Positions 49,187-62,188 of a stretch of 64,000 bases of DNA are shown in pieces (position 1 is the first letter of the stretch; the number at the start of each line of letters is the position of its first letter). The DNA lies in contig CAAEVH010000004.1 in assembly GCA_900759445.1 (NCBI GenBank), forward strand, positions 62,001 to 126,000. Reading direction: 5' to 3'. This DNA comes from an uncultured Raoultella sp. GTDB lineage: Bacteria > Pseudomonadota > Gammaproteobacteria > Enterobacterales > Enterobacteriaceae. The notes under the pieces were generated by a model. The model was not told where the DNA came from, did not search any database, and saw only the letters and a program-made list of their open reading frames with translations. The position numbers were made by a program, and so were the translations under genes.

Positions 49187-50434
49187 ATGAAAGGCAGTAA
49201 AAAATCCCGCTGGGTGATAGCAATCGCGATCGTTGTGGCCACCGTCGCCGCCATCTGGTTCTGGCAAAGCCGTAACGACGCCCAGGAAAGCGCACCGGGC
49301 GCGACCAAACCAGCGCAGCACACGCCAGGTTCGGGACGGCGTGGAATGCGCTCCGGGCCGTTGGCTCCCGTTCAGGCTGCCACCGCCGCCATGGAAGCCG
49401 TTCCGCGTTACCTGACAGGGCTGGGTACCATTACTGCCGCAAATACCGCCACGGTACGTAGCCGGGTGGATGGTCAGCTCATTGCCTTACACTTCGAGGA
49501 AGGACAGCAGGTAAAAGCCGGCGACCTGCTGGCAGAGATAGATCCCAGCCAGTTCAAAGTTGCTCTGGCTCAGGCGCAAGGCCAGCTGGCAAAAGATAAA
49601 GCCACGCTGGCAAATGCCCGTCGCGATCTTGCCCGCTATCAACAGTTGGTGAAAACTAATCTGGTCTCCCGCCAGGAGCTGGATGCCCAGCAGGCGCTGG
49701 TAAATGAAACATTAGGGACAATCAAAGCCGATGAAGCCAGCGTCGCCAGCGCCCAATTGCAGCTTGACTGGAGCCGGATAACCGCGCCTGTAGAGGGGCG
49801 TGTCGGTCTGAAGCAGGTCGACGTCGGTAACCAAATTTCCAGCGGCGATACCACCGGAATCGTCGTCATTACGCAAACCCATCCTATCGACCTGATATTC
49901 ACCTTGCCTGAAAACGACATTGCCACCGTGTTGCGGGCGCAAAAATCGGGGACTCCGTTAAAGGTCGAAGCCTGGGACCGAACCAATTCGCAAAAACTGA
50001 GCGAAGGCGTCCTGCTCAGTCTCGACAATCAGATTGATGCCACGACCGGAACCATCAAAGTTAAAGCCCGTTTTAACAATCAGGATGATGCTTTATTCCC
50101 TAACCAGTTCGTTAACGCCCGCATGCTGGTCGACACGGAACAAAACGCCGTGGTGATCCCAACGGCCGCCCTGCAGATGGGCAATGAGGGCCATTTTGTC
50201 TGGGTGCTGAACAGCGAGAATAAAGTGAGCAAACATCTGGTTAAACCAGGTATTCAGGATAGCCAAAAAGTAGTGATCGCCGCCGGGTTGTCCGCAGGCG
50301 ATCGGGTCATAACCGACGGTATTGACCGCCTGACGGAAGGCGCAAAAGTAGAAGTCGTAGAGGCGCATGACGCCTCTGCTCAGGATGAGAAAACTGCGCC
50401 CCGCGGATACGGCAAAAAAGGAGCTAACTCCTGA
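49187..50434 (+). CDS. mdtA: Multidrug efflux periplasmic adaptor MdtA
   Basis: The membrane-fusion subunit of the MdtABC RND pump, 415 residues as in E. coli. An N-terminal hydrophobic anchor ([18 protein letters not shown]) is followed by a lipoyl/hairpin domain ([19 protein letters not shown], then [20 protein letters not shown]) and beta-barrel segments such as [18 protein letters not shown]. The start at 49187 (MKGSKKSRW) matches E. coli. It links MdtB/MdtC in the inner membrane to TolC. Its stop overlaps the mdtB start by 1 bp. Confidence 0.97.
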   Translation: MKGSKKSRWVIAIAIVVATVAAIWFWQSRNDAQESAPGATKPAQHTPGSGRRGMRSGPLAPVQAATAAMEAVPRYLTGLGTITAANTATVRSRVDGQLIALHFEEGQQVKAGDLLAEIDPSQFKVALAQAQGQLAKDKATLANARRDLARYQQLVKTNLVSRQELDAQQALVNETLGTIKADEASVASAQLQLDWSRITAPVEGRVGLKQVDVGNQISSGDTTGIVVITQTHPIDLIFTLPENDIATVLRAQKSGTPLKVEAWDRTNSQKLSEGVLLSLDNQIDATTGTIKVKARFNNQDDALFPNQFVNARMLVDTEQNAVVIPTAALQMGNEGHFVWVLNSENKVSKHLVKPGIQDSQKVVIAAGLSAGDRVITDGIDRLTEGAKVEVVEAHDASAQDEKTAPRGYGKKGANS

Positions 50435-53400
50435 TGCAGGTGTTACCTCCGCACAACACAGGCGGGCCATCACGCCTGTTTATTCTGCGACCTGTCGCCA
50501 CCACGCTGCTGATGGTCGCGATTTTGCTTGCCGGTATTATCGGTTATCGTTTCCTGCCGATCGCTGCCTTACCGGAAGTCGATTACCCCACGATTCAGGT
50601 CGTTACGCTGTACCCGGGCGCCAGCCCGGACGTCATGACCTCGGCGGTAACCGCGCCGCTTGAGCGTCAGTTCGGACAGATGTCCGGCTTAAAACAGATG
50701 TCCTCGCAAAGTTCCGGCGGCGCATCGGTCGTCACGTTGCAGTTTCAACTGACGCTGCCGCTGGATGTTGCCGAGCAGGAAGTTCAGGCTGCGATTAACG
50801 CCGCCACCAATTTATTACCGGGCGATCTGCCCAATCCGCCGGTCTACAGCAAGGTAAACCCGGCAGATCCACCGATCATGACGCTGGCGGTCACGTCCAG
50901 CGCCATGCCGATGACGCAGGTGGAAGATATGGTCGAAACCCGCGTCGCGCAGAAAATCTCTCAGGTTTCCGGTGTCGGTCTGGTAACACTTTCCGGCGGG
51001 CAACGACCGGCGGTCCGCGTGAAGCTTAACGCACAGGCTATTGCCGCACTCGGTCTGACCAGCGAAACCATCCGTACAGCCATTACCGGGGCTAACGTCA
51101 ATTCGGCAAAAGGGAGTCTTGATGGCCCAACGCGTGCTGTCACCCTTTCCGCCAACGACCAGATGCAGTCCGCAGACGAATATCGCCAGCTCATCGTGGC
51201 CTATAAAAACGGTGCGCCGGTTCGTCTGGGCGATGTCGCCACCGTCGAACAAGGGGCAGAAAATAGCTGGCTGGGCGCATGGGCCAATAAGCAACAAGCC
51301 ATTGTGATGAATGTTCAGCGCCAGCCTGGGGCGAACATCATCTCCACGGCAGACAGTATCCGTCAAATGCTGCCGCAGCTCACCGAAAGCCTGCCCAAAT
51401 CAGTTAAGGTCAGCGTGCTTTCGGATCGTACGACCAATATTCGTGCGTCCGTTGCAGACACCCAGTTTGAGCTAATGCTGGCGATTGCGCTGGTGGTGAT
51501 GATCATCTACCTGTTCCTGCGCAATATTCCGGCGACGATTATTCCTGCGGTCGCCGTTCCGCTGTCGCTCATTGGCACCTTCGCGGTGATGGTATTTCTT
51601 GATTTCTCCATCAATAACCTGACCCTAATGGCGCTAACCATCGCGACAGGATTCGTAGTGGATGACGCTATCGTGGTTATCGAGAATATTTCACGCTATA
51701 TCGAAAAAGGCGAAAAACCGCTGACTGCCGCCCTGAAGGGGGCTGGTGAGATTGGTTTTACCATCATCTCTCTGACATTTTCGCTAATCGCCGTGCTGAT
51801 CCCGCTGTTGTTTATGGGTGATATCGTTGGCCGATTATTCCGCGAGTTTGCCGTTACGCTGGCCGTGGCAATTCTGATTTCCGCCGTCGTCTCGCTCACC
51901 CTCACGCCGATGATGTGCGCGCGCATGCTTAATCAGGCCTCGTTGCGTAAGCAAAACCGCTTTTCCCGTGCCTCGGAGCGAATGTTCGATCGCGTCATTG
52001 CCGGGTACGGTCACTGGCTGGCAAAAGTGCTGAACCATCCGTGGCTCACGCTGGGCGTGGCGCTCGGCACGCTGGCACTGAGCGTTATGTTATGGGTCTT
52101 TATCCCCAAAGGGTTCTTCCCTACCCAGGACAACGGCATCATCCAGGGTACGCTGCAGGCACCGCAGTCCAGTTCATTTGCCAGCATGGCCGAGCGCCAG
52201 CGCCAGGTTTCCGATGTCATCCTTCAAGATCCGGCGGTAGAGAGCCTGACCGCTTTTGTCGGCGTGGATGGTACTAATCCGGCATTGAACAGCGCGCGTC
52301 TGCAAATCAACCTTAAGCCGCTGGACGATCGCGACGATCGCGTGCAGAAAGTGATCGTACGCCTACAGGACGCGGTTGACAGAGTACCCGGCGTTGATCT
52401 CTATCTTCAGCCCACCCAGGACCTGACGATTGATACCCAGGTCAGCCGGACGCAATATCAGTTTACGCTGCAAGCAACGTCCCTTGATGCCCTCAGCACC
52501 TGGGTTCCACAGCTGTTAGAAAAACTACACCAGCTACCGCAACTGTCTGATGTCAGTAGCGACTGGCAGGACAAAGGGCTGGTGGCGTATGTGAACGTCA
52601 ATCGCGATAGCGCCAGCCGTTTAGGCATCAGCATGGCGGATGTCGATAACGCCCTGTACAACGCCTTCGGCCAGCGACTGATTTCAACCATCTACACCCA
52701 GGCCAACCAGTATCGCGTCGTGTTGGAGCATGACACCAATAGTACGCCGGGACTTGCTGCACTGGACACTATCCGTCTGACCAGCAGCGACGGCGGCGCG
52801 GTTCCACTTAGCGCAATCGCCAGCATTGAACAGCGTTTCGCTCCGCTGTCGATTAACCACCTCGATCAGTTCCCGGTCACCACCATCTCGTTCAACGTAC
52901 CGGACGGTCATTCGCTGGGCGATGCGGTGCAGGCAATTCTGGATGCCGAAAAAACGCTCAATCTGCCAGCAAATATTACCACCCAGTTCCAGGGCAGTAC
53001 GCTCGCTTTCCAGGCCGCACTGGGTAATACCATCTGGTTGATTGTGGCTGCGGTTGTCGCGATGTATATCGTCCTCGGCGTGCTGTATGAGAGCTTTATT
53101 CACCCGATTACCATTCTCTCCACGCTACCCACGGCGGGCGTCGGCGCCCTCCTGGCGTTAATGATTGCCGGCAGTGAACTGGACGTCATCGCGATTATCG
53201 GCATTATTTTGCTTATCGGTATCGTCAAGAAAAACGCCATCATGATGATCGACTTCGCCCTTGCCGCGGAGCGCGAACAGGGCATGACCCCACGCGACGC
53301 TATTTTCCAGGCCTGTCTGCTGCGTTTTCGCCCGATTCTGATGACTACGCTGGCAGCACTGCTCGGCGCGTTGCCGCTGATGTTAAGTACCGGCGTGGGG

Positions 53401-53556
53401 GCCGAATTACGTCGTCCATTAGGAATTGGTATGGTCGGCGGTCTGCTGGTAAGCCAGGTATTAACCCTGTTTACCACCCCGGTGATTTATCTGCTGTTTG
53501 ACCGTCTGTCGCTGTACGTGAAAAGCCGCTTCCCGCGTCAGGAAGAGGAAGCGTAG
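50434..53556 (+). CDS. mdtB: Multidrug efflux RND transporter subunit MdtB
   Basis: An inner-membrane RND proton/drug antiporter of 1,040 residues, the E. coli length, with the usual 12-helix layout and two large periplasmic loops. The proton-relay region is [20 protein letters not shown], with the paired aspartates; [20 protein letters not shown] is in the second half. MdtB forms a heterotrimer with MdtC in about a 2:1 ratio in E. coli and exports bile salts and novobiocin. Its stop is immediately followed by the mdtC ATG. Confidence 0.98.
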   Translation: MQVLPPHNTGGPSRLFILRPVATTLLMVAILLAGIIGYRFLPIAALPEVDYPTIQVVTLYPGASPDVMTSAVTAPLERQFGQMSGLKQMSSQSSGGASVVTLQFQLTLPLDVAEQEVQAAINAATNLLPGDLPNPPVYSKVNPADPPIMTLAVTSSAMPMTQVEDMVETRVAQKISQVSGVGLVTLSGGQRPAVRVKLNAQAIAALGLTSETIRTAITGANVNSAKGSLDGPTRAVTLSANDQMQSADEYRQLIVAYKNGAPVRLGDVATVEQGAENSWLGAWANKQQAIVMNVQRQPGANIISTADSIRQMLPQLTESLPKSVKVSVLSDRTTNIRASVADTQFELMLAIALVVMIIYLFLRNIPATIIPAVAVPLSLIGTFAVMVFLDFSINNLTLMALTIATGFVVDDAIVVIENISRYIEKGEKPLTAALKGAGEIGFTIISLTFSLIAVLIPLLFMGDIVGRLFREFAVTLAVAILISAVVSLTLTPMMCARMLNQASLRKQNRFSRASERMFDRVIAGYGHWLAKVLNHPWLTLGVALGTLALSVMLWVFIPKGFFPTQDNGIIQGTLQAPQSSSFASMAERQRQVSDVILQDPAVESLTAFVGVDGTNPALNSARLQINLKPLDDRDDRVQKVIVRLQDAVDRVPGVDLYLQPTQDLTIDTQVSRTQYQFTLQATSLDALSTWVPQLLEKLHQLPQLSDVSSDWQDKGLVAYVNVNRDSASRLGISMADVDNALYNAFGQRLISTIYTQANQYRVVLEHDTNSTPGLAALDTIRLTSSDGGAVPLSAIASIEQRFAPLSINHLDQFPVTTISFNVPDGHSLGDAVQAILDAEKTLNLPANITTQFQGSTLAFQAALGNTIWLIVAAVVAMYIVLGVLYESFIHPITILSTLPTAGVGALLALMIAGSELDVIAIIGIILLIGIVKKNAIMMIDFALAAEREQGMTPRDAIFQACLLRFRPILMTTLAALLGALPLMLSTGVGAELRRPLGIGMVGGLLVSQVLTLFTTPVIYLLFDRLSLYVKSRFPRQEEEA

Positions 53557-56500
53557 ATGAAATTTTTCGCGCTTTTCATTCATCGTCCGGTGGCGACCAT
53601 TCTCATTTCGGTGGCCATCACCCTGTGCGGGATACTGGGCTTTCGTCTGCTGCCGGTAGCTCCGCTGCCGCAGGTGGATTTCCCGGTGATCATGGTCAGC
53701 GCATCATTACCCGGCGCTTCCCCTGAAACGATGGCATCTTCGGTAGCCACCCCGCTGGAGCGCTCACTGGGGCGCATCGCGGGCGTGAACGAAATGACCT
53801 CGAGCAGTTCCCTTGGCAGTACGCGCATTATTCTTGAATTCAAATTCGACCGTGATATCAATGGCGCGGCGCGGGATGTTCAGGCCGCGATTAACGCAGC
53901 GCAAAGCCTGCTACCCAGCGGTATGCCAAGCCGTCCCACATACCGCAAAGCCAACCCTTCCGATGCGCCAATCATGATCCTGACGCTCACGTCGGACACC
54001 TACTCGCAGGGTGAGCTGTACGATTTCGCATCAACCCAATTAGCACAGACCATCGCGCAAATCGACGGCGTGGGTGACGTCGACGTTGGGGGCAGCTCTC
54101 TGCCTGCCGTGCGCGTAGGGCTTAATCCGCAAGCGCTGTTTAATCAGGGCGTGTCGCTGGACGACGTGCGTAGCGCGATTGATAACGCCAATGTGCGTAA
54201 GCCGCAGGGAGCCATCGAGAATGATACCCACCGCTGGCAGGTACAAACCAACGATGAGCTGAAAACCGCCGCCGAGTACCAGCCGATTATTATCCACTAC
54301 AATAACGGCGCTGCGGTGCGGCTGGGCGATGTTGCGTCTGTGAGCGACTCGGTGCAGGACGTACGTAACGCGGGGATGACCAACGCAAAACCGGCTATCC
54401 TGCTGATGATCCGCAAGCTGCCAGAAGCCAATATTATTCAAACGGTAGACAGCATTCGGGCCAAATTACCGGAGTTACAAACGCTGGTCCCGGCCGCCAT
54501 CGATCTGCAAATTGCCCAGGATCGTTCACCGACCATTCGCGCCTCGCTGGAGGAAGTCGAACAGACGCTGATTATCTCCGTTGCGCTGGTTATTCTGGTG
54601 GTCTTTGTTTTCCTGCGCTCCGGGCGCGCGACCCTGATCCCTGCGGTAGCGGTTCCGGTCTCGCTGATCGGTACCTTTGCCGCCATGTATCTGTGCGGAT
54701 TCAGCCTGAACAACCTGTCATTAATGGCGTTGACCATTGCCACGGGATTTGTCGTTGATGACGCAATCGTGGTGCTGGAAAATATCGCCCGCCACCTGGA
54801 AGCGGGAATGAAGCCACTGCAGGCGGCGCTACAGGGTACGCGCGAAGTGGGATTCACGGTGCTCTCAATGAGCCTGTCGCTGGTAGCGGTGTTCCTCCCG
54901 CTGCTGTTAATGGGCGGATTGCCTGGGCGCTTGCTGCGCGAATTTGCCGTCACGCTGTCAGTTGCTATCGGTATCTCGCTGCTGGTGTCGCTGACATTAA
55001 CGCCAATGATGTGTGGCTGGATGCTCAAATCCAGCGCCCCGCGTGAACAGTCTCGTAAACGGGGTTTTGGTCGTGTGCTGGTGGCACTGCAACAGAGTTA
55101 CGGCACTTCGCTTAAATGGGTGCTGCGCCATACGCGACTGGTTGGCGTGGTGTTACTTGGCACCATTGCGCTGAATATCTGGCTTTATATTTCCATCCCC
55201 AAAACCTTCTTCCCGGAGCAGGATACGGGCGTGTTGATGGGGGGGATTCAGGCCGACCAGAGCATCTCTTTCCAGGCGATGCGCGGCAAACTGCAGGACT
55301 TTATGAAGATCATCCGCGACGACCCGGCGGTGAATAACGTCACCGGTTTTACCGGCGGTTCCCGGGTTAACAGCGGGATGATGTTTATCACCCTCAAGCC
55401 ACGCGATGAGCGCGGTGAAACCGCTCAGCAGGTGATCGACCGCCTGCGCGTCGCGCTTGCAAAAGAGCCTGGCGCGAATCTGTTTCTGATGGCGGTGCAG
55501 GATATTCGCGTCGGCGGTCGCCAGGCCAATGCCAGCTATCAATACACATTGCTTTCTGACGATCTGGCGGCATTGCGCGAGTGGGAACCGAAGATCCGTA
55601 AGGCGCTTGCCGCCCTGCCCCAACTGGCGGATGTCAACTCAGATCAGCAGGACAATGGCGCGGAAATGAACCTGGTCTACGATCGCGACACCATGTCTCG
55701 TCTGGGGATCGACGTTGCAGCCGCTAACAGCCTGTTGAACAACGCTTTTGGACAACGGCAAATTTCAACTATTTATCAACCGATGAACCAGTACAAAGTG
55801 GTGATGGAGGTCGATCGACGTTACACCCAGGATATCAGTGCGCTGGATAAAATGTTCGTCATCAACAATGACGGTAAGGCAATCCCGCTATCGTACTTTG
55901 CCAAATGGCAACCGGCGAATGCCCCGCTGTCGGTAAACCATCAGGGCTTGTCCGCTGCCTCAACCGTGTCGTTTAACCTGCCAACAGGTTCTTCACTGTC
56001 TGAGGCGACAGAGGCTATCAACAGAACCATGACCCAGCTCGGCGTGCCCTCCACGGTTCGCGGTAGCTTTGCCGGCACGGCACAGGTATTTCAGGACACC
56101 ATGAACTCACAGGTGATCCTGATTATCGCCGCCATCGCCACGGTCTACATCGTTCTGGGTATGCTGTATGAAAGCTATGTTCATCCTCTGACCATTCTCT
56201 CCACGCTACCTTCAGCTGGCGTCGGGGCTTTGCTGGCGCTGGAGCTGTTCAATGCCCCGTTCAGCCTAATCGCCCTGATAGGGATAATGCTATTAATTGG
56301 CATTGTGAAGAAAAATGCCATCATGATGGTCGATTTTGCGCTGGAAGCGCAGAGAAATGGCAAGCTGCAGCCAGAAGAAGCCATTTTCCAGGCCTGCCTG
56401 CTGCGCTTTCGCCCAATCATGATGACCACGCTGGCGGCGTTGTTTGGCGCGCTGCCGCTGGTGTTATCCGCCGGGGATGGCTCCGAACTACGTCAACCTT

Positions 56501-56637
56501 TGGGGATAACCATTGTCGGCGGGCTGGTCGTGAGTCAACTCCTGACACTGTACACCACGCCCGTGGTCTATCTCTTTTTCGACCGTCTGCGTCTGCGTTT
56601 TTCGCGTAAAAACAGCAAACCGGTAGCAGAGTTATGA
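53557..56637 (+). CDS. mdtC: Multidrug efflux RND transporter subunit MdtC
   Basis: The partner of MdtB, 1,026 residues, one more than E. coli MdtC. It repeats the RND plan: [20 protein letters not shown] carries the proton-relay aspartates and [20 protein letters not shown] is in the second half. It begins at the base after the mdtB stop and overlaps mdtD by 4 bp, so the pump genes are translationally coupled. Both subunits are needed for the normal substrate range. Confidence 0.98.
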   Translation: MKFFALFIHRPVATILISVAITLCGILGFRLLPVAPLPQVDFPVIMVSASLPGASPETMASSVATPLERSLGRIAGVNEMTSSSSLGSTRIILEFKFDRDINGAARDVQAAINAAQSLLPSGMPSRPTYRKANPSDAPIMILTLTSDTYSQGELYDFASTQLAQTIAQIDGVGDVDVGGSSLPAVRVGLNPQALFNQGVSLDDVRSAIDNANVRKPQGAIENDTHRWQVQTNDELKTAAEYQPIIIHYNNGAAVRLGDVASVSDSVQDVRNAGMTNAKPAILLMIRKLPEANIIQTVDSIRAKLPELQTLVPAAIDLQIAQDRSPTIRASLEEVEQTLIISVALVILVVFVFLRSGRATLIPAVAVPVSLIGTFAAMYLCGFSLNNLSLMALTIATGFVVDDAIVVLENIARHLEAGMKPLQAALQGTREVGFTVLSMSLSLVAVFLPLLLMGGLPGRLLREFAVTLSVAIGISLLVSLTLTPMMCGWMLKSSAPREQSRKRGFGRVLVALQQSYGTSLKWVLRHTRLVGVVLLGTIALNIWLYISIPKTFFPEQDTGVLMGGIQADQSISFQAMRGKLQDFMKIIRDDPAVNNVTGFTGGSRVNSGMMFITLKPRDERGETAQQVIDRLRVALAKEPGANLFLMAVQDIRVGGRQANASYQYTLLSDDLAALREWEPKIRKALAALPQLADVNSDQQDNGAEMNLVYDRDTMSRLGIDVAAANSLLNNAFGQRQISTIYQPMNQYKVVMEVDRRYTQDISALDKMFVINNDGKAIPLSYFAKWQPANAPLSVNHQGLSAASTVSFNLPTGSSLSEATEAINRTMTQLGVPSTVRGSFAGTAQVFQDTMNSQVILIIAAIATVYIVLGMLYESYVHPLTILSTLPSAGVGALLALELFNAPFSLIALIGIMLLIGIVKKNAIMMVDFALEAQRNGKLQPEEAIFQACLLRFRPIMMTTLAALFGALPLVLSAGDGSELRQPLGITIVGGLVVSQLLTLYTTPVVYLFFDRLRLRFSRKNSKPVAEL

Positions 56638-58046
56638 CAGAACTTCCCGACAGCACCCGCTGGCAACTTTGGATTGTGGCATTCGGCTTTTTTATGCAGT
56701 CGCTGGATACCACCATCGTGAATACTGCGCTTCCCTCGATGGCGGCAAGCCTCGGGGAAAGCCCGTTACACATGCATATGGTCATTGTGTCATATGTTTT
56801 AACCGTTGCCGTGATGCTGCCCGCCAGCGGATGGCTGGCGGACAAAGTTGGCGTGCGTAATATCTTCTTCACCGCCATCATCCTGTTTACGCTTGGCTCG
56901 TTGTTTTGCGCCGGGTCCAGCACACTCAACGAGCTGGTGATAGCGCGCGTCTTACAAGGCGTTGGCGGTGCGATGATGGTGCCGGTCGGCAGGCTAACGG
57001 TGATGAAAATCGTCCCGCGTGAGCAATATATGGCGGCGATGACGTTTGTCACATTGCCCGGTCAGATTGGCCCGCTACTGGGACCGGCATTAGGCGGTAT
57101 TCTGGTTGAGTACGCCTCCTGGCACTGGATATTTTTGATTAACATTCCGGTTGGCATTGTCGGCGCGATAGCGACGTTAATGCTGATGCCCAACTACACC
57201 ATGCAAACCCGACGCTTCGATCTCTCCGGATTTGCGATGCTGGCAATCGGCATGGCGGTACTGACGCTGGCACTTGATGGCAGTAAAGGAACCGGCATCT
57301 CCAGTATCTCGCTGGCAGCGTTGGTTATCTGCGGAGTGCTGGCTATTGCGCTGTATCTGAAACACGCCCATCGTAATCCACGCGCGCTGTTCAGCCTGAA
57401 TCTGTTTCGCACACCGACCTTCTCGCTGGGTCTTTTCGGCAGTTTTGCCGGACGCATCGGTAGCGGTATGCTGCCGTTTATGACGCCGGTGTTTTTACAA
57501 ATAGGCCTCGGTTTTTCCCCCTTTCATGCCGGGCTGATGATGATCCCGATGGTGCTCGGCAGTATGGGCATGAAGCGCATTGTGGTGCAGGTCGTTAACC
57601 GCTTTGGCTACCGTCGCGTACTGGTCGCTACAACGCTTGGCCTGTCGCTGGTCAGTCTGCTGCTGATGACCACCGCGCTGCTCGGCTGGTATTACGCCCT
57701 GCCCTTCGTACTGTTCTTACAGGGAATGGTCAACTCAACGCGCTTTTCATCCATGAACACCCTGACGTTAAAAGACCTGCCTGACGATCTCGCCAGCAGT
57801 GGTAACAGCCTGCTGTCAATGATCATGCAGCTGTCGATGAGTATCGGGGTGACCATCGCGGGACTGCTGCTAGGTATGTTCGGTCAGCAGCATAGCGTCA
57901 TCGACAGCGGAAGTACGCATACCGTCTTTATGTATACCTGGCTGTGCATCGCATTCATTATCGCGCTGCCTGCCATTATTTTTGCCCGCGTGCCGAACGA
58001 CACGCAAACCAACGCGGTGATTTCACGGCGCAAAAGGAGCACCTGA
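56634..58046 (+). CDS. mdtD: MFS transporter MdtD
   Basis: A 470-residue major facilitator protein of the 14-helix drug/H+ antiporter type, one residue shorter than in E. coli. [16 protein letters not shown] is the MFS motif A and [19 protein letters not shown] is the motif C typical of antiporters. It is not required for MdtABC drug efflux in E. coli; a role in iron-citrate export has been proposed there. It overlaps mdtC by 4 bp and its TGA shares a base with the baeS ATG. Confidence 0.97.
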   Translation: MTELPDSTRWQLWIVAFGFFMQSLDTTIVNTALPSMAASLGESPLHMHMVIVSYVLTVAVMLPASGWLADKVGVRNIFFTAIILFTLGSLFCAGSSTLNELVIARVLQGVGGAMMVPVGRLTVMKIVPREQYMAAMTFVTLPGQIGPLLGPALGGILVEYASWHWIFLINIPVGIVGAIATLMLMPNYTMQTRRFDLSGFAMLAIGMAVLTLALDGSKGTGISSISLAALVICGVLAIALYLKHAHRNPRALFSLNLFRTPTFSLGLFGSFAGRIGSGMLPFMTPVFLQIGLGFSPFHAGLMMIPMVLGSMGMKRIVVQVVNRFGYRRVLVATTLGLSLVSLLLMTTALLGWYYALPFVLFLQGMVNSTRFSSMNTLTLKDLPDDLASSGNSLLSMIMQLSMSIGVTIAGLLLGMFGQQHSVIDSGSTHTVFMYTWLCIAFIIALPAIIFARVPNDTQTNAVISRRKRST

Positions 58047-59449
58047 TGAAGTTCTGGCGGCCCGGTATCACCGGCAAACTGTTTCTGGCGATTTTCGCCA
58101 CCTGCATCGTATTGCTGATCAGCATGCACTGGGCCGTACGCATAAGCTTCGAACGCGGTTTTATTGACTATATCAAGCACGGTAACGAACAGCGGCTGCA
58201 AATGCTCAGCGACGCATTAAGCGAGCAGTATGAACAGCACGGCAACTGGCGATTCTTACGCAATAACGATCGGTTTGTTTTTCAGATCCTGCGTTCTTTT
58301 GAACACGACAACGACGATGATAAACCCGGCCCCGGCATGCCGCCGCACGGCTGGCGTACGCAGTTTTGGGTTGTCGACCAAAATGCCCGCGTGCTGGTCG
58401 GTCCGCGTGCTCCGGTCCCCCGTGACGGTATGCGCCATCCGATCCGCGTCAACGGTAGCGAAGTCGGTGCCGTGATTGCCTCTCCCGTGGAACGCTTAAC
58501 GCGCAATACGGATATCAATTTTGACATGCAGCAAAGACGTTCCAGTTGGCTCATCGTCGCGCTCTCCACGATCCTGGCGGCGCTGGCAACGTTTACGCTG
58601 GCGCGCAGCCTGCTGGCCCCGGTCAAGCGGTTAGTGGAAGGCACGCACAAACTGGCGGCTGGTGATTTCACCACTCGCGTTGCGCCGACCAGTACGGATG
58701 AGCTGGGCAAGCTGGCGCAGGACTTCAACCAGCTTGCCAGTACGCTGGAAAAAAACCAGCAGATGCGTCGTGACTTTATGGCCGATATTTCTCACGAACT
58801 GCGTACGCCGTTAGCGGTGTTGCGCGGTGAACTGGAGGCCATTCAGGATGGCGTACGCCAGTTCACCCCTGACTCCGTTGCCTCTTTGCAAGCTGAAGTG
58901 GGTACGCTCACCAAGCTGGTGGACGATCTGCATCAGCTCTCCATGTCCGATGAAGGCGCGCTGGCCTACCAGAAAACATCGCTGGATCTCATCCCCCTGT
59001 TGGAAGTGGCAAGTGGCGCATTTCGTGAACGCTTTGCCAGCCGTGGACTGACGATACAGCTTTCACTCCCGGACAGCATGACGGTATTTGGCGACAGGGA
59101 TCGTTTGATGCAGTTGTTCAACAATCTGCTGGAAAACAGTCTGCGCTACACCGACAGCGGCGGCGGGCTGCACATCAGCGCCGAACAACGCGAGCGTATG
59201 GTTTTATTAACCTTCGCTGATTCCGCTCCCGGCGTGAGTGACGACCAGTTACAGAAGCTGTTTGAACGCTTTTATCGCACCGAAGGCTCGCGTAACCGTG
59301 CCAGCGGTGGTTCCGGGCTGGGGCTGGCAATTTGCGTCAATATCGTACAGGCGCATAATGGTCTGATTCGCGCCGCCCATTCGCCTTTTGGCGGGGTTAG
59401 CATTACAGTAACATTACCGCTGGAACGCGATTTACAGAGAGATGTATGA
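58046..59449 (+). CDS. baeS: Envelope-stress sensor histidine kinase BaeS
   Basis: A 467-residue sensor kinase with two N-terminal transmembrane helices flanking a periplasmic region of about 140 residues. A HAMP segment follows ([20 protein letters not shown]), then the phospho-acceptor box [18 protein letters not shown], the N box [14 protein letters not shown] and G boxes around [15 protein letters not shown]. The start at 58046 (MKFWRPGI) overlaps the mdtD stop by 1 bp. It senses envelope damage by compounds such as indole and flavonoids and phosphorylates BaeR. Confidence 0.98.
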   Translation: MKFWRPGITGKLFLAIFATCIVLLISMHWAVRISFERGFIDYIKHGNEQRLQMLSDALSEQYEQHGNWRFLRNNDRFVFQILRSFEHDNDDDKPGPGMPPHGWRTQFWVVDQNARVLVGPRAPVPRDGMRHPIRVNGSEVGAVIASPVERLTRNTDINFDMQQRRSSWLIVALSTILAALATFTLARSLLAPVKRLVEGTHKLAAGDFTTRVAPTSTDELGKLAQDFNQLASTLEKNQQMRRDFMADISHELRTPLAVLRGELEAIQDGVRQFTPDSVASLQAEVGTLTKLVDDLHQLSMSDEGALAYQKTSLDLIPLLEVASGAFRERFASRGLTIQLSLPDSMTVFGDRDRLMQLFNNLLENSLRYTDSGGGLHISAEQRERMVLLTFADSAPGVSDDQLQKLFERFYRTEGSRNRASGGSGLGLAICVNIVQAHNGLIRAAHSPFGGVSITVTLPLERDLQRDV

Positions 59450-60168
59450 CTGAGTTACCCATTGATGAAAACACGCCGCGTATTCTGATCGTGGAAGACG
59501 AGCCCAAGCTGGGGCAACTGCTTATCGACTATCTGCGCGCGGCAAGCTACGCTCCTACGCTCATCAGCCACGGCGATCTGGTTCTTCCTTACGTGCGTCA
59601 GACGCCGCCCGACCTGATCTTGTTGGATCTGATGCTGCCTGGTACCGACGGCCTGACTCTGTGCCGGGAAATCCGCCGATTCTCTGAAGTCCCCATCATG
59701 ATGGTAACCGCCAAGATAGAAGAAATTGATCGCCTGCTGGGGCTGGAGATCGGTGCGGATGATTATATTTGCAAACCCTACAGCCCGCGTGAAGTTGTTG
59801 CTCGCGTGAAGACGATTCTGCGCCGTTGCAAGCCGCAGCGCGAACTGCAACAGATGGATGCTGACAGCCCGTTGATCGTCGATGAAGGTCGTTTTCAGGC
59901 GTCCTGGCGTGGGAAAATGCTCGACTTAACGCCTGCTGAATTTCGCTTACTCAAAACGTTGTCGCATGAACCGGGAAAAGTGTTCTCCCGTGAACAGTTG
60001 CTCAATCATCTCTATGACGATTACCGTGTCGTTACCGACCGAACCATCGACAGCCATATCAAGAACCTGCGACGCAAGCTGGAATCGCTGGATGCGGAGC
60101 AGTCGTTTATCCGCGCGGTCTATGGCGTAGGGTATCGCTGGGAAGCCGACGCTTGTCGGATTGCGTAA
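59446..60168 (+). CDS. baeR: Envelope-stress response regulator BaeR
   Basis: An OmpR-type regulator of 240 residues. The receiver domain has [13 protein letters not shown], the phospho-acceptor aspartate in [13 protein letters not shown] and the lysine in [13 protein letters not shown]. The C-terminal winged-helix includes [20 protein letters not shown] and [16 protein letters not shown]. It activates mdtABCD, acrD, spy and its own operon in E. coli. It overlaps baeS by 4 bp and a strong stem-loop follows its stop. Confidence 0.98.
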   Translation: MTELPIDENTPRILIVEDEPKLGQLLIDYLRAASYAPTLISHGDLVLPYVRQTPPDLILLDLMLPGTDGLTLCREIRRFSEVPIMMVTAKIEEIDRLLGLEIGADDYICKPYSPREVVARVKTILRRCKPQRELQQMDADSPLIVDEGRFQASWRGKMLDLTPAEFRLLKTLSHEPGKVFSREQLLNHLYDDYRVVTDRTIDSHIKNLRRKLESLDAEQSFIRAVYGVGYRWEADACRIA

Positions 60169-60179
60169 ACATTCCCGTC

Positions 60180-60205
60180 AGGACTCCGCGGCTTCGTGGA
60201 GTCCT
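60180..60205 (+). repeat. Strong stem-loop after baeR
   Basis: AGGACTCCGCG pairs with CGTGGAGTCCT over 11 bp with a GCTT loop (one G-U pair). No clear U-tract follows, so it is not a typical intrinsic terminator, but it is well placed to protect the 3' end of the mdtABCD-baeSR mRNA. Confidence 0.6.
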
Positions 60206-60299
60206 GTTGACTAGCAACTCTCCAAATATCGCTCATACTCTTTGTGGCAACACTGTCGTCAATAACTGTTTGATATAAAACTTTAATCAAGGAGTTCAT

Positions 60300-60632
60300 A
60301 TGGCTGGTTGGTTTGAATTAAGCAAGAGTAGCGATGATCAGTACCGCTTTGTTCTTAAGGCTGGAAACGGGGAAACTATCCTTACCAGTGAGCTTTACAC
60401 GACAAAAGGCGCGGCAGAAAAAGGGATCGCATCTGTCCAGGCTAACAGCCCTCTGGCCGAGCGTTACGAGAAAAAAACGGCAGCTAATGGCAAATTGCAT
60501 TTCAATCTGAAAGCAGCAAACCACCAGATTATTGGTAGCAGTCAACTGTATGCGAATGAACAGTCGCGCGAGACCGGTATTGCTTCAGTTAAGACCAATG
60601 GTGTAACTCAGACGATAAAAGATAAAACCTGA
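60300..60632 (+). CDS. yegP: DUF1508 repeat protein YegP
   Basis: A 110-residue protein made of two DUF1508 units: GWFELSKSSDDQYRFVLKAG to about residue 49, and NGKLHFNLKAANHQIIGSSQ to about residue 98. Each ends in a GIASV motif. A similar protein is common beside baeSR in enterobacteria, but its function is unknown. AAGGAG is close upstream of the ATG. An intrinsic terminator follows at 60647-60684. Confidence 0.95.
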   Translation: MAGWFELSKSSDDQYRFVLKAGNGETILTSELYTTKGAAEKGIASVQANSPLAERYEKKTAANGKLHFNLKAANHQIIGSSQLYANEQSRETGIASVKTNGVTQTIKDKT

Positions 60633-60646
60633 TAATGACTCGCTCA

Positions 60647-60684
60647 GCCGGGTAACGCCACGCTGTCGCCCGGCGTTTTTCTTT
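60647..60684 (+). terminator. Intrinsic terminator after yegP
   Basis: GCCGGG pairs with CCCGGC across a short internal stretch, and GTTTTTCTTT follows. It lies 15 bp after the yegP stop and before yegQ, so the two genes are mostly separate transcription units. Confidence 0.8.
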
Positions 60685-60791
60685 ACCTGTCTTCCCCACA
60701 GCGCTACAATGCCCGCCCTTAATATGGGGGCACTCCCCTAACCGCCTCATTGAGTGAGGCGAGTCTGACCTGTCATCAGAACGAGAAAATT

Positions 60792-62153
60792 ATGTTTAAA
60801 CCGGAACTCCTTTCCCCGGCGGGAACGCTGAAAAACATGCGTTACGCTTTCGCCTATGGCGCAGACGCTGTATATGCGGGCCAACCGCGTTACTCACTGC
60901 GCGTACGCAACAACGAATTCAATCACGAAAACCTGCAGCTAGGCATTAATGAAGCCCATGAACTGGGTAAAAAATTCTATGTGGTGGTTAATATTGCCCC
61001 GCATAACGCCAAGCTGAAGACCTTCATTCGTGACCTGAAACCGGTGGTGGAAATGGGACCGGATGCACTGATCATGTCCGACCCCGGTCTGATTATGCTG
61101 GTGCGCGAAAACTTCCCTGACATGGACATTCACCTTTCAGTACAGGCTAACGCCGTAAACTGGGCAACAGTGAAATTCTGGAAGCAGATGGGATTGACCC
61201 GTGTGATCCTGTCCCGCGAACTGTCGTTGGAAGAAATTGAAGAGATCCGCACCCAGGTGCCGGATATGGAAATTGAGATCTTTGTTCACGGCGCGCTGTG
61301 CATGGCTTACTCCGGCCGCTGCCTGCTCTCTGGCTACATCAACAAGCGTGACCCAAATCAGGGTACCTGTACCAATGCCTGCCGCTGGGAATACAACGTG
61401 CAGGAAGGCAAAGAAGACGTGGTGGGCAATATCGTGCATAAGTACGAGCCTATCCCGGTACAAAATGTTGAGCCGACGCTGGGTATTGGCGCGCCGACTG
61501 ACAAAGTCTTTATGATCGAAGAAGCCCAGCGTCCGGGTGAGTACATGACCGCGTTTGAAGACGAACACGGCACTTACATCATGAACTCGAAGGATTTACG
61601 TGCCATTGCCCACGTTGAGCGCCTGACTCAGATGGGCGTGCATTCGCTGAAAATTGAAGGCCGTACTAAATCATACTATTACTGTGCACGTACCGCGCAG
61701 GTTTATCGCAAGGCCATTGATGATGCCGCTGCCGGTAAACCGTTCGACCCGCAACTGCTGGAAACGCTGGAAGGTCTGGCGCATCGCGGTTACACCGAGG
61801 GGTTCCTGCGCCGCCATACGCATGACGACTATCAGAACTACGAATACGGCTTCTCTGTTTCCGAGCGTCAGCAGTTTGTCGGCGAATTCACTGGCGAACG
61901 TAAAGGTGAACTGGCGGCTGTGCTGGTGAAAAATAAATTCACCGTCGGCGACAGCCTGGAGCTGATGACCCCACAGGGCAACATCAACTTTACCCTCGAA
62001 CAGATGGAAAACGCGAAAGGCGAAGCGATGCCGGTTGCGCCGGGCGATGGTTACACCGTGTGGATGCCTGTACCGGAGGATATCGATCTGAATTATGCCT
62101 TGTTGATGCGTAATTTTACCGGTGAGTCCACGCGCAACCCACATGCTAAGTAG
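60792..62153 (+). CDS. trhP: tRNA hydroxylation protein TrhP (YegQ), peptidase U32 family
   Basis: A 453-residue U32-family protein; in E. coli YegQ (TrhP) is needed for 5-hydroxyuridine formation at the wobble position of tRNA, using prephenate-dependent chemistry. The family signature is EIFVHGALCMAYSGRCLLS, with further cysteines in GTCTNACRW consistent with an Fe-S or metal site. The start at 60792 (MFKPELLSPAGTLKNM) matches E. coli. It is followed by the CyaR sRNA, also as in E. coli. Confidence 0.97.
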   Translation: MFKPELLSPAGTLKNMRYAFAYGADAVYAGQPRYSLRVRNNEFNHENLQLGINEAHELGKKFYVVVNIAPHNAKLKTFIRDLKPVVEMGPDALIMSDPGLIMLVRENFPDMDIHLSVQANAVNWATVKFWKQMGLTRVILSRELSLEEIEEIRTQVPDMEIEIFVHGALCMAYSGRCLLSGYINKRDPNQGTCTNACRWEYNVQEGKEDVVGNIVHKYEPIPVQNVEPTLGIGAPTDKVFMIEEAQRPGEYMTAFEDEHGTYIMNSKDLRAIAHVERLTQMGVHSLKIEGRTKSYYYCARTAQVYRKAIDDAAAGKPFDPQLLETLEGLAHRGYTEGFLRRHTHDDYQNYEYGFSVSERQQFVGEFTGERKGELAAVLVKNKFTVGDSLELMTPQGNINFTLEQMENAKGEAMPVAPGDGYTVWMPVPEDIDLNYALLMRNFTGESTRNPHAK

Positions 62154-62188
62154 TTAATTACGGTTATTTTTCAGCGTTCGGAAGATTC